The position numbers and the translations under genes were made by a program. DNA of 11,362 bases, taken from assembly GCA_902478995.1 (NCBI GenBank), contig CABSNF010000064.1:1-11362 (forward strand), read 5' to 3'. Positions 5,617 to 11,362 of the stretch are shown here, piece after piece. This DNA comes from an uncultured Collinsella sp. Lineage in GTDB: Bacteria > Actinomycetota > Coriobacteriia > Coriobacteriales > Coriobacteriaceae. Below the pieces are notes generated by a model that made no database searches, was not told the origin of the DNA, and was given only the letters and a program-made list of their open reading frames with translations. Position 1 is the stretch's first letter. Each line of letters begins with the position of its first letter.

Positions 5617-6213
5617 ATGGCGATACCAGTGGACCTTCGCATTAAGAAAACCTACCGCGCCCTGTTCGATGCCTTCACCGAGCTTCTCGAGGAGCATCGT
5701 TTTGAGGACCTGACGGTTGCCATGCTGTGCGACCGCGCCATGATTCGCCGCACGACGTTCTACAAGCACTTTCGCGACAAGAACGATTACTTTGCCTTTT
5801 ATATCGATGAGCTCATGTCGGGCTTGCCGCAAAAACAGCCCGATGAGGCCGGCGCAGTGTCTGCCGAGGACGTGCGCGCGCTTCGGCACGCGATTTTGGA
5901 CGATGCCATGGATTTGATTCTGGCGCACGAGCAGCTCATGGATAACATTTTGGCAAGCAGCATGTCGGGCATGTTGACCAACGTTATTTGCGACCGCATT
6001 GCCCGTTCCATCCGCGAGCGTGTGATGAACGTGCTTGCCGAGGATGCCCTGGCTCCCGTGTCACTCGAGACGACGTCTGAGTTTGTCGCCGGCGGTATTA
6101 TTCGACTTTTCACGATATGGTGGGAATCGGGCCACGATCTTGAGCGTCGACCTGAGATAGCCGACGTGGTCGATGCACTGTTTGAGCGGACCATGACGCC
6201 GGTGCATCACTAG
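5617..6213 (+). CDS. TetR/AcrR-family transcriptional regulator
   Basis: A 198-aa DNA-binding regulator. Residues about 7-60 are a TetR-type N-terminal domain: DLRIKKTYRALFDAFTELLEEHRFEDLTVAMLCDRAMIRRTTFYKHFRDKNDYF, with the recognition helix in AMIRRTTFYKHF. The C-terminal part (about 85-195) is helical with EFVAGGIIRLFTIWWESG, like the TetR_C domains of DhaS-like regulators, and would hold a ligand pocket and dimer interface; the ligand is unknown. The start is uncertain: ATG 5617 has GAGG immediately against it, while in-frame GTG 5629 has a better-spaced GAGGATGG upstream and would shorten the protein by four residues. It is divergent from lemA (199-bp gap), and its stop lies 3 bases before the end of the opposing tRNA gene, with no terminator between them. 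Confidence 0.9.
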   Translation: MAIPVDLRIKKTYRALFDAFTELLEEHRFEDLTVAMLCDRAMIRRTTFYKHFRDKNDYFAFYIDELMSGLPQKQPDEAGAVSAEDVRALRHAILDDAMDLILAHEQLMDNILASSMSGMLTNVICDRIARSIRERVMNVLAEDALAPVSLETTSEFVAGGIIRLFTIWWESGHDLERRPEIADVVDALFERTMTPVHH

Positions 6214-6216
6214 GAG

Positions 6217-6306
6217 TGGCGGAGAGAGGGGGATTCGAACCCCCGGAACGCTCTCGCGCTCAACGGTTTTCAAGACCGCCGCATTCAACCGCTCTGCCAT
6301 CTCTCC
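6217..6306 (-). tRNA. tRNA-Ser(UGA), CCA encoded
   Basis: On the minus strand the acceptor GGAGAGA (6300-6306) pairs with TCTCTCC (6221-6227), followed by discriminator G and CCA (6217-6219). The anticodon loop CTTGAAA gives anticodon TGA, reading UCA serine codons. A long variable arm (GAGCGCGAGAGCGTTC region) and a T-loop GGTTCGAATCC confirm the class II serine tRNA shape. It is 90 nt including CCA. It faces the end of the TetR-type gene and is divergent from the tadA fusion gene, whose ATG lies 51 bases away. Confidence 0.96.
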
Positions 6307-6316
6307 GTGAGTCGTA

Positions 6317-6322
6317 ATGATA
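6317..6322 (-). promoter_or_regulatory. Possible tRNA-Ser -10 element
   Basis: Minus-strand TATCAT about 10 bases from the mature 5' end. TTGCAA lies upstream but only 14 bp away, so the pair is not ideal. Confidence 0.3.
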
Positions 6323-6357
6323 GCATCGTTTTGAATTTGCAACAGGGAAGGCGAACG

Positions 6358-8139
6358 ATGACGATCACCGAAATCGACGAGAAGTTCATGCGCGAGGCGC
6401 TGGCCGAGGCGCGAGCCGCCGCGGCGGTGGGCGAGGTGCCCATCGGAGCCGTAGTGGTGCGCGACGGCGAGGTTGTCGCGCGGGCGCATAATCGTCGCGA
6501 GCTCGATCAGGATCCTTCGGCTCATGCAGAGTTCGCGGCCCTGTGCGCTGCCGCTCGGTCGCTCGGTCGCTGGCGCCTTTCCGATTGCACGGTCTACGTG
6601 ACGCTCGAGCCTTGCTGCATGTGCGCGGGCCTTATGGTCAACGCGCGCGTGGGGCGCTGCGTGTATGGCGCGAGCGACGCCAAGGCGGGCGCGTTGGGAT
6701 CCCTATACGATTTGAATGCCGACTCGCGCCTGAATCATCGGTTTAACGTGACGGCTGGGGTCCTGGCGGATGAATGCCGCGAGCTGCTGAGTAGCTATTT
6801 TGGCGGTCTGCGCGGAGCGGGCGGCGCTGATTGCGGTTGTGGGGCCGATCTTGAAGCACACGCCGCTCACGCCGCAGCGCTTGCAGGTGCCGGTGAGGAT
6901 GCTGGCACGGCGGTTGACTTTGGTCCTGCGTGCCGCCGACCCCGCCGTGTGCTGTTGGCGATCGACTCCTTTAAGGGCAGCGTGTCGAGTGCCCAGGCGG
7001 AGGCGGCGGTTGCCGAGGGCATGCGCCGTGTGTGGTCCGATGCCCAGGTGGCCGCATTGCCGCTGGCGGATGGCGGCGAGGGGACGCTCGATGCCGTTGC
7101 CGCGTGCGGCGGTGAGATTGTGACCTGCGAGGTGGCAGGTCCCTTGGGCGACCGCGTGTCTGCCCGGATGCTGGTGGACGACGAGCGCGACTCGGCTGTA
7201 ATTGAGATGGCCGAGGCGGCGGGTATTGGGTATTCACCCTGCACGGAATCGGCGGCGCTTGCGGCTTCGACCTATGGCGTGGGCGAGCTGATACTCCGTG
7301 CGGTTCGCGCCGGGGCAAAGACTATCTATATTGGTCTGGGCGGCAGTGCCACCAACGACGGTGGCGCCGGCATGCTGCAGGCGCTGGGCGCGCGTGTGGT
7401 CGATGATCAGGGATGCGATGTCGCCCCCGGTCTTGCCGGCCTTAAGCAGGTGGCGAGCGTCGATTTGGCGCCAGCGCTGCAGGCTTTGGATGATGTTCGT
7501 ATCGTTGTGCTTTCCGATGTCGAGAATCCGCTCGTGGGGCGTCGAGGCGCACTGGCGGTGTTTGGCGGGCAGAAGGGCCTGCCGGCGGATGATGTCGAGG
7601 TGCTGCGCAGATACGACGGCTGGATGGTCGGCTACGGTCGCCTGCTCGATGCGGCAATTTTCGAGGCGCGAGCCCAGGGATTGTTGCGCACACCCGAGAA
7701 CGCACGGACATTTGGCTCGGTGCTTGGCGTGCCCGGCGCGGGCGCTGCCGGTGGCTTGGGCGCGGCGTTGCTGGCGCTCGGCGCGGAGCTACGCTCGGGT
7801 GTGGAGACGGTGCTCGATCTCGTGGGGTTTGACGAGCGCGTGCGCGATGTCGACCTGGTCATTACAGGCGAGGGCAATATGGATGAGCAATCCGCCGCCG
7901 GTAAGGCGCCGGTGGGCGTGGCGCGCCGTGCCAAGCGGTGTGGCAAACCGGTGATCGCTGTCGTGGGCGGTCGCGCTGACAACCTGGATGCGGTGTGTGT
8001 GCAGGGCATCGACTTGGTGCTTCCGATCTGCCGCAAGCCCATGGACCTGGAACAGGCACTCGATCCGCAAGAAGCCACAACCAACCTCATCTGCGCCGGC
8101 GAAGCAGCCGCCCAATCCTACGACCTCGCCCGCCTCTAA
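6358..8139 (+). CDS. Fusion of tRNA adenosine deaminase (TadA) and glycerate 2-kinase
   Basis: One uninterrupted 593-aa ORF with two enzymes. Residues about 5-150 are TadA, which converts A34 to inosine in tRNA-Arg(ACG): VGEVPIGAVVVRDGEVVARAHN, then SAHAEF with zinc ligand H56 and proton shuttle E58, and LEPCCMCAG with zinc ligands C86 and C89, the positions expected from E. coli TadA. Residues about 197-590 are a full GlxK/GarK-type glycerate 2-kinase, which phosphorylates D-glycerate to 2-phosphoglycerate: RVLLAIDSFKGSVSSAQAEAAVAEG, LPLADGGEGTLDA, YIGLGGSATNDGGAGMLQALG, LSDVENPLVG, VFGGQKG, GVPGAGAAGGLGAALLALGA, VITGEGNMDEQSAAGKAPVGVA. A 45-residue Ala/Gly-rich linker with a CGC patch joins them. 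AGGGAAGG lies 6 bases before ATG 6358. No ribosome site is obvious at the kinase start, though GTG 6949 could start it separately. Both halves keep their key motifs. Confidence 0.93.
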   Translation: MTITEIDEKFMREALAEARAAAAVGEVPIGAVVVRDGEVVARAHNRRELDQDPSAHAEFAALCAAARSLGRWRLSDCTVYVTLEPCCMCAGLMVNARVGRCVYGASDAKAGALGSLYDLNADSRLNHRFNVTAGVLADECRELLSSYFGGLRGAGGADCGCGADLEAHAAHAAALAGAGEDAGTAVDFGPACRRPRRVLLAIDSFKGSVSSAQAEAAVAEGMRRVWSDAQVAALPLADGGEGTLDAVAACGGEIVTCEVAGPLGDRVSARMLVDDERDSAVIEMAEAAGIGYSPCTESAALAASTYGVGELILRAVRAGAKTIYIGLGGSATNDGGAGMLQALGARVVDDQGCDVAPGLAGLKQVASVDLAPALQALDDVRIVVLSDVENPLVGRRGALAVFGGQKGLPADDVEVLRRYDGWMVGYGRLLDAAIFEARAQGLLRTPENARTFGSVLGVPGAGAAGGLGAALLALGAELRSGVETVLDLVGFDERVRDVDLVITGEGNMDEQSAAGKAPVGVARRAKRCGKPVIAVVGGRADNLDAVCVQGIDLVLPICRKPMDLEQALDPQEATTNLICAGEAAAQSYDLARL

Positions 8140-8156
8140 AACCCAACTCCCTATAA

Positions 8157-8221
8157 GTTGCGGTGGAATAGTTCCTGTTTGGCGGCTCAGGCGGCAAAAA
8201 CGGGAACTATTCCACCGCAAC
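8157..8221. repeat. Inverted-repeat element A (24-bp arms)
   Basis: The arms at 8157-8180 and 8198-8221 are complementary at 23 of 24 positions, with one T-G pair. The arm begins GTTGCGGTGGAATAGTTCC and the loop is 17 bases, GGCGGCTCAGGCGGCAA. It starts 18 bases after the tadA-glycerate kinase stop and could end that transcript, but no T-run follows. This is the first of three consecutive unrelated inverted repeats. Confidence 0.75.
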
Positions 8222-8286
8222 ATCGAGAATGGCTATCCGAGGCTGGCCGCCTTGGGCCTTGGGTCGGACCGTCCGCCATGAAATGC

Positions 8287-8423
8287 GGCCATCTACTACG
8301 TTTAGCCGAGCACCCTCGACCATTCCGGAATTTGCAAAAACAAAACCGCAGGTAGAAAGCTTGCCGATTTTCGAAAAAGTCGGCTATGGTTGACCCCTGT
8401 GGCCTAAACGTAGTAGATGGGCC
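8287..8423. repeat. Inverted-repeat element B (137 bp, distant arms)
   Basis: CCATCTACTACGTTTA (8289-8304) is exactly inverted as TAAACGTAGTAGATGG (8405-8420), with GGCC/GCC-rich extensions on both sides. The arms are 100 bases apart. Between them lies a smaller hairpin, CCGATTTT-CG-AAAAAGTCGG, at about 8369-8388. There is no coding signal. It looks like a MITE-like or structured-RNA element. Confidence 0.65.
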
Positions 8424-8452
8424 CTTTCTGTGGTGCGGCACCAAGCCGGTCA

Positions 8453-8537
8453 TTTTGGGATGGGACTATTTTTGACTACTCATTGGCTGCTCTGGCAATC
8501 GGGCTGCAAAAGTAGTCAAAAAAGCTCCGTCCCAAAT
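8453..8537. repeat. Inverted-repeat element C (about 26-bp arms)
   Basis: TTTGGGATGGGACTATTTTT plus GACTACT (8454-8480) is inverted as AGTAGTCAAAAAAGCTCCGT plus CCCAAA (8511-8536), with about three mismatches and one bulged base, around a 30-base loop. It lies just upstream of the SRP RNA promoter. Confidence 0.65.
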
Positions 8538-8545
8538 TAGCTAGC

Positions 8546-8574
8546 TTGCTCTGGCGGGCGGGAGCAGGTAAGAT
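8546..8574 (+). promoter_or_regulatory. SRP RNA promoter
   Basis: TTGCTC (8546-8551), a 17-bp spacer, TAAGAT (8569-8574). This is well placed to start transcription 7-15 bases later, at the base of the SRP RNA stem. It is the best sigma-70-type promoter in the window. Confidence 0.6.
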
Positions 8575-8588
8575 ATACCGAGCGCCTA

Positions 8589-8693
8589 GCGCGTTCGATG
8601 GGTTCGGATGACGACATGTTCCGAATCTGGTCAGGTCCGGAAGGAAGCAGCCATAAGGAGCCTCTGTCGGGCATCCGAATCCATCGAGCGCAC
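8589..8693 (+). ncRNA. ffs: Signal recognition particle RNA, small bacterial (4.5S) type
   Basis: The RNA scaffold of the SRP, binding Ffh to target nascent membrane and secreted proteins. The conserved Ffh-binding tip is present: GGTCAGGTCCGGAAGGAAGC then AGCC (8629-8652), with the GGAA tetraloop at 8639-8642 and the asymmetric internal loop around it. The closing helix is a perfect 20-bp pairing (two G-T pairs) of 8591-8610 with 8672-8691. The total of about 100 nt fits the small bacterial form without an Alu domain. Exact ends are inferred from the helix. A T-run follows at 8699-8704. Confidence 0.95.
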
Positions 8694-8704
8694 GGGCGTT
8701 TTTT
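8672..8704 (+). terminator. SRP RNA 3' end with T-run
   Basis: The 3' strand of the long SRP helix is followed after seven bases by TTTTTT (8699-8704), which should end transcription using the RNA's own stem. Confidence 0.55.
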
Positions 8705-8862
8705 GGTGCCGCGACATGGCCCGGTCGTCCAAAAATCATCCGTAAAGGCGCGTTTATCTAATTTAAATCTATCCCTTGTGGAATGCGGCTTGCTGGCGTT
8801 GTCTGGGCATTGATGGCTACGTGGTTCAAGAGGCGGCGGCATTACCATTTGTTTTTTCAAGT

Positions 8863-8903
8863 AAAGAGGCCCGTTTCCCTGGGTTGGGGAAACGGGCCTC
8901 TTT
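8863..8903 (-). terminator. Terminator of the sortase-anchored protein gene
   Basis: AAAGAGGCCCGTTTCCC (8863-8879) pairs perfectly with GGGAAACGGGCCTCTTT (8887-8903), 17 bp with a short loop. On the minus strand it is followed by the moderate tract TTTACTTGAAAAAAC. It lies 45 bases past the stop of the surface protein. On the plus strand TTTTT follows too, so it may work both ways. The 158 bases between the SRP T-run and this hairpin show no gene. Confidence 0.85.
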
Positions 8904-8948
8904 TTGTCTCTTGGCTTGTGGATTGGCGGAGACAATAACCGCTGGCAG

Positions 8949-9950
8949 CTATTTTGAGTTCCTGATGCGGCGTGTGGCTGTGGCGGTTATTCCGAGGCCT
9001 GCGGCGGCGATTCCTGCGAGTGCTATTGCGCTCGGTGCTGTGTCGCCCGTGCTCGCGAGCTTGCCGGCGGTCGTATCTGCTTGCTTGCCGCTGCTCGAGT
9101 TCGCCTGCTTGGTGGAGCTTGGTAGGGCGTCTTTGCCGGTTGCAGGCGGTGTCGCCTCGGTTGGTTGCGCTGAGCTGGAGGGTTTTGTCGTCTCGGTCGG
9201 TTGCGTTATCTCGGGCGAGGTGGCCTTGTCTGCCGCGGCCTTTGCCTCTTCGTATGCCTTGCAGGCGCCGTCATAGGCCGTTTGCGCCTTTTCCAAATCG
9301 CCGAGGAGCGCATTTCGCTTGGCTATGTCCTCGTCGATGTGGGCTTTAGCTTCCTTTGCCTCACTTTCGAAATACTGAACCTGTTTTTCCTGGCTTTCGA
9401 GCCGGCGTTGGTAGCGGTGAAGATCATCTTCACAAGATTCTTCTCGCCTTTCTGCCGTCATGATCTCCATGCGCAACTGCTTAATATGCTCCTTAATAGC
9501 TGTGCTGGGCTCCTCGCCGCCGAGTGCTTCAAGTGCCTTATCTAATTCTGCCTGAAGGCCGCTTGTCCGGTTGTGGGCCTCATCGTATTTGGCTTGGGCT
9601 GCATCGACGTTCGCTTGCATGGCGGGAAGGGGTTCCCTCCGTTTGGCGGCTTCCGCCACCACCATGTCGTAGAGTTCTTGAAATGCGGCAATGTCATCAT
9701 CGATTTCCGCAATTTTCTCGGGACTTGCGGCGTCTTTTGCGGCCTCGAGGTTTTTGAGCGCTTCCTGCATGGCTGCATACGCTTTTTCTTTTGCGGCGGC
9801 TGCGTCTTCCGTCTGCAAGGCAACTGCACCGGTGGGGGCGCTGGTTTCTGCCGCGATCGCCGTTACGGGGGCGATTCCCGCGACAAGTGCCGCGGAAAGG
9901 GCGATGCCCACAGTTGCTCGTCTTGCTCTTCTTGCGAGAATGTCGTTCAT
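8949..9950 (-). CDS. Secreted coiled-coil surface protein with LASTG sortase signal
   Basis: A 333-aa cell-wall protein of unknown role. It has a signal peptide (residues 1 to about 34: basic MNDILARRARRA, a hydrophobic stretch, then AIAAE). An alanine/glutamate/lysine-rich helical region (about 50-242), predicted coiled coil, follows with repeated AxxKYDEA/KAYEEAKAA patterns. A Thr/Pro/Ser-rich wall-spanning linker comes next (about 244-297, PTETTKPSSSAQPTEATPPA). The C-terminal sorting signal is LASTG (298-302), then a hydrophobic helix (about 305-325) and RRIRNSK. LxxTG variants of LPXTG are usual in Coriobacteriia. GAGGTG lies 5-8 bases before ATG 9950. Two cysteines (C173, C230) fall in the helical part. 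No sortase is in the window. It could be an adhesin or an envelope spacer; sequence alone does not say. Confidence 0.9.
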   Translation of the reverse strand: MNDILARRARRATVGIALSAALVAGIAPVTAIAAETSAPTGAVALQTEDAAAAKEKAYAAMQEALKNLEAAKDAASPEKIAEIDDDIAAFQELYDMVVAEAAKRREPLPAMQANVDAAQAKYDEAHNRTSGLQAELDKALEALGGEEPSTAIKEHIKQLRMEIMTAERREESCEDDLHRYQRRLESQEKQVQYFESEAKEAKAHIDEDIAKRNALLGDLEKAQTAYDGACKAYEEAKAAADKATSPEITQPTETTKPSSSAQPTEATPPATGKDALPSSTKQANSSSGKQADTTAGKLASTGDTAPSAIALAGIAAAGLGITATATRRIRNSK

Positions 9951-10000
9951 CTCGGCACCTCATTTCAAGGGTCGGCGACTAACTTGGTAGCACTAATGTA

Positions 10001-10006
10001 AATATA
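10001..10006 (-). promoter_or_regulatory. Possible -10 of the surface protein gene
   Basis: Minus-strand TATATT, 51 bases upstream of the ATG at 9950. No good -35 is found at standard spacing. Confidence 0.3.
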
Positions 10007-10086
10007 CCATGCTAGTTGACCCGACACTGGCTGGGTGTGCGCGTATACCCCTCTGAAAACTGAATCCCGTTAGAAATGACGAGTTG

Positions 10087-10116
10087 TTTACGCTTCTTTT
10101 GGGGTGGCGGTACTAT
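10087..10116 (+). promoter_or_regulatory. Possible promoter of the ABC transporter gene
   Basis: TTTACG (10087-10092), an 18-bp spacer, TACTAT (10111-10116), about 45 bases before the ATG. Both hexamers are imperfect. Confidence 0.3.
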
Positions 10117-10160
10117 CATGGTTCGAATTGAATGTGGATGATGATAGGGAGCGCCTATAC

Positions 10161-11362
10161 ATGATTGAGCTGCTCAGGCGTTTTGGTGGTAAGTTTCGCC
10201 GGTATATGGTGATTGGCCCTGCGTGTAAGCTGATCGAAGTGATCTTTGACCTGCTGACGCCGCTGGTGATTGCCCAGATGATCGATAAGGGTATTGGCGC
10301 ACACGATGTCAACGCCGTCGTCCACTACGGTATGCTGCTTGGCGCCATGGCTGTGATCGGCATCTCGTTTACGCTCGTCTGCCAAAAGATGGCGGCGCTC
10401 ACCTCGCAGGGCATGGGTACCGATATCCGCGGTGCGCTCTACCAGCACATCAACAAGTTGAGCTATGCCGAACTCGACCGCTTTGGCACGCCGTCGCTTA
10501 TCACGCGCATTACCAACGACGTCAATCAGGTGCAGCTGGCCGTGGCGCTGGGCGTACGCATGCTCATCCGCTGGCCCTTCTTGGCGGTGGGCTCTATGTG
10601 CGCGGCCCTTGCCATCGACCTTAAGCTCGGCATCATCTTTTTGATCTGCACGCCCGCTATCGGCCTGGTGTTTTGGTTTGTCATGGCGCGCTGCATTCCC
10701 TACTACAAGCAGCTGCAGGCAAAGCTCGACCGCATTGCGCTTATCTGCCGCGAGGGGCTTTCGGGCGCCCGCGTGGTTCGCGCCTTTGTGCGTGAGGGCC
10801 ACGAGCGTGAGCGTTTTGCCCAAGCCGCCGATGACCAGGCCAATACCGCCATCGCGGTGGGCAAGCTCTCGTCGGTTCTCAACCCCGTGACGTTTTTGGT
10901 GATGAACCTGGGTGTGTGCGCCATCCTGTGGGTGGGCGGCATTCAGGTCAACGTGGGCGAGCTCACGCAGGGCCAGGTCATGGCGTTTGTGAACTACATG
11001 ACGCAGACCCTGACCTCCATCGTGTACGTCGCCAACCTGGTCGTGGTCTTTACCAAGGCGAGCGCCAGTGCGTCACGTATCAACGAGGTGCTCAATTGCG
11101 TGCCGAGCATCACCGACGAGGGCAACCAGCCGGTCGCGCTGCCCAAGCCGGGCAATGTCGCTCCCGTTCCTGCGCTGGGCTTGAGCCATGCGAGCTTCTC
11201 GTTTGGCGCCGGCGCTGCCAACGCCGTCAACGATGTGACCCTGGAGCTGCCGCTGGGCAAGACGCTCGGCATTATCGGCGGCACGGGCAGCGGTAAGTCG
11301 ACGCTCGTCTCGCTCATCCCGCGCCTGTACGACACGGGCACCGGCAGCGTGAGCGTAATGGG
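10161..11362 (+). CDS. ABC transporter, fused membrane and ATPase half-transporter (3' end beyond the window)
   Basis: The N-terminal 400 residues of an exporter-type ABC protein (MdlA/YheI or multidrug type). The transmembrane domain (about 1-310) begins MIELLRRFGGKFRRYMVIGP and has helices LLTPLVIAQMID, LLGAMAVIGISFTLV, MLIRWPFLAVGSMCAALAI, LGIIFLICTPAIGLVFWFVM, VTFLVMNLGVCAILWVGGIQV and NLVVVF. The coupling segments FGTPSLITRITNDVNQVQ and GLSGARVVRAFVREGHERERF are typical of this class. The nucleotide-binding domain starts near residue 345 (LSHASFSFGAG), with Walker A GGTGSGKST at 373-381; the window ends soon after it, so Q-loop, signature and Walker B are not seen. AGGGAG lies 9 bases before ATG 10161. 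Such genes usually come in pairs forming a heterodimer, so a second half-transporter may follow. The substrate is unknown. Confidence 0.93.
   Translation, partial: MIELLRRFGGKFRRYMVIGPACKLIEVIFDLLTPLVIAQMIDKGIGAHDVNAVVHYGMLLGAMAVIGISFTLVCQKMAALTSQGMGTDIRGALYQHINKLSYAELDRFGTPSLITRITNDVNQVQLAVALGVRMLIRWPFLAVGSMCAALAIDLKLGIIFLICTPAIGLVFWFVMARCIPYYKQLQAKLDRIALICREGLSGARVVRAFVREGHERERFAQAADDQANTAIAVGKLSSVLNPVTFLVMNLGVCAILWVGGIQVNVGELTQGQVMAFVNYMTQTLTSIVYVANLVVVFTKASASASRINEVLNCVPSITDEGNQPVALPKPGNVAPVPALGLSHASFSFGAGAANAVNDVTLELPLGKTLGIIGGTGSGKSTLVSLIPRLYDTGTGSVSVM

Noticed and set aside
8158..8355. A small plus-strand gene of 65 codons in the repeat cluster
   Set aside because: It starts within the arm of element A and runs into element B; no ribosome site and no known domain.
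8157..8537. CRISPR-like array
   Set aside because: The three repeats differ from each other and are inverted pairs rather than direct repeats with unique spacers.
8776..9276. A 166-codon plus-strand frame after the SRP RNA
   Set aside because: It crosses a strong terminator and then lies antisense to the sortase-anchored protein gene.

Overview
The window looks like a stretch of chromosome from a high-GC Gram-positive gut actinobacterium of the Coriobacteriia, most likely Collinsella. This is an inference from several things: high GC with GTG/ATG starts and AGGAGG-like ribosome binding sites, a sortase signal of the LxxTG type (LASTG), a small 4.5S-type SRP RNA, and intergenic regions full of palindromic elements. 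No rRNA or other species marker is present, so the genus is not proven.

Layout. (1) 53-1306 is a complete IS3-family insertion sequence. Its terminal inverted repeats, 3-bp CTC target duplication, orfA and orfB are all visible, but orfB carries an internal one-base frameshift between the first and second catalytic aspartates. (2) 1353-2170 holds a palindrome, a terminator and cysE (serine O-acetyltransferase, minus strand). It is divergent from dedA (2394-3032, plus). (3) 3070-4383 holds the dedA terminator, a long leader and ilvE (branched-chain aminotransferase). (4) 4411-4829 is gene-free but structured: a hairpin of about 110 nt ending in a T-tract, a 203-bp MITE-like element with 19/21 matching terminal repeats, and the lemA terminator. 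(5) lemA (minus) is divergent from a TetR-type regulator (plus), with a small palindrome over the lemA -10. (6) tRNA-Ser(UGA) lies on the minus strand. (7) 6358-8139 is a single 593-codon ORF joining a TadA tRNA adenosine deaminase to a complete glycerate 2-kinase. (8) 8157-8537 carries three different inverted-repeat elements in a row, followed by the SRP RNA gene with its own promoter. (9) 8949-9950 (minus) encodes a secreted coiled-coil protein with a sortase anchor. It is divergent from an ABC half-transporter (10161 onward) that runs off the window inside its nucleotide-binding domain.

The genes are mostly housekeeping, in single-gene transcription units, each with its own terminator, and they do not form one pathway. 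cysE (cysteine synthesis) and ilvE (branched-chain amino acids) are both amino acid genes but appear independently transcribed. The most notable observations are the TadA-glycerate kinase fusion and the density of non-coding inverted-repeat elements, at least five distinct ones in two gene-free stretches. I do not see a defence system, CRISPR array or phage.
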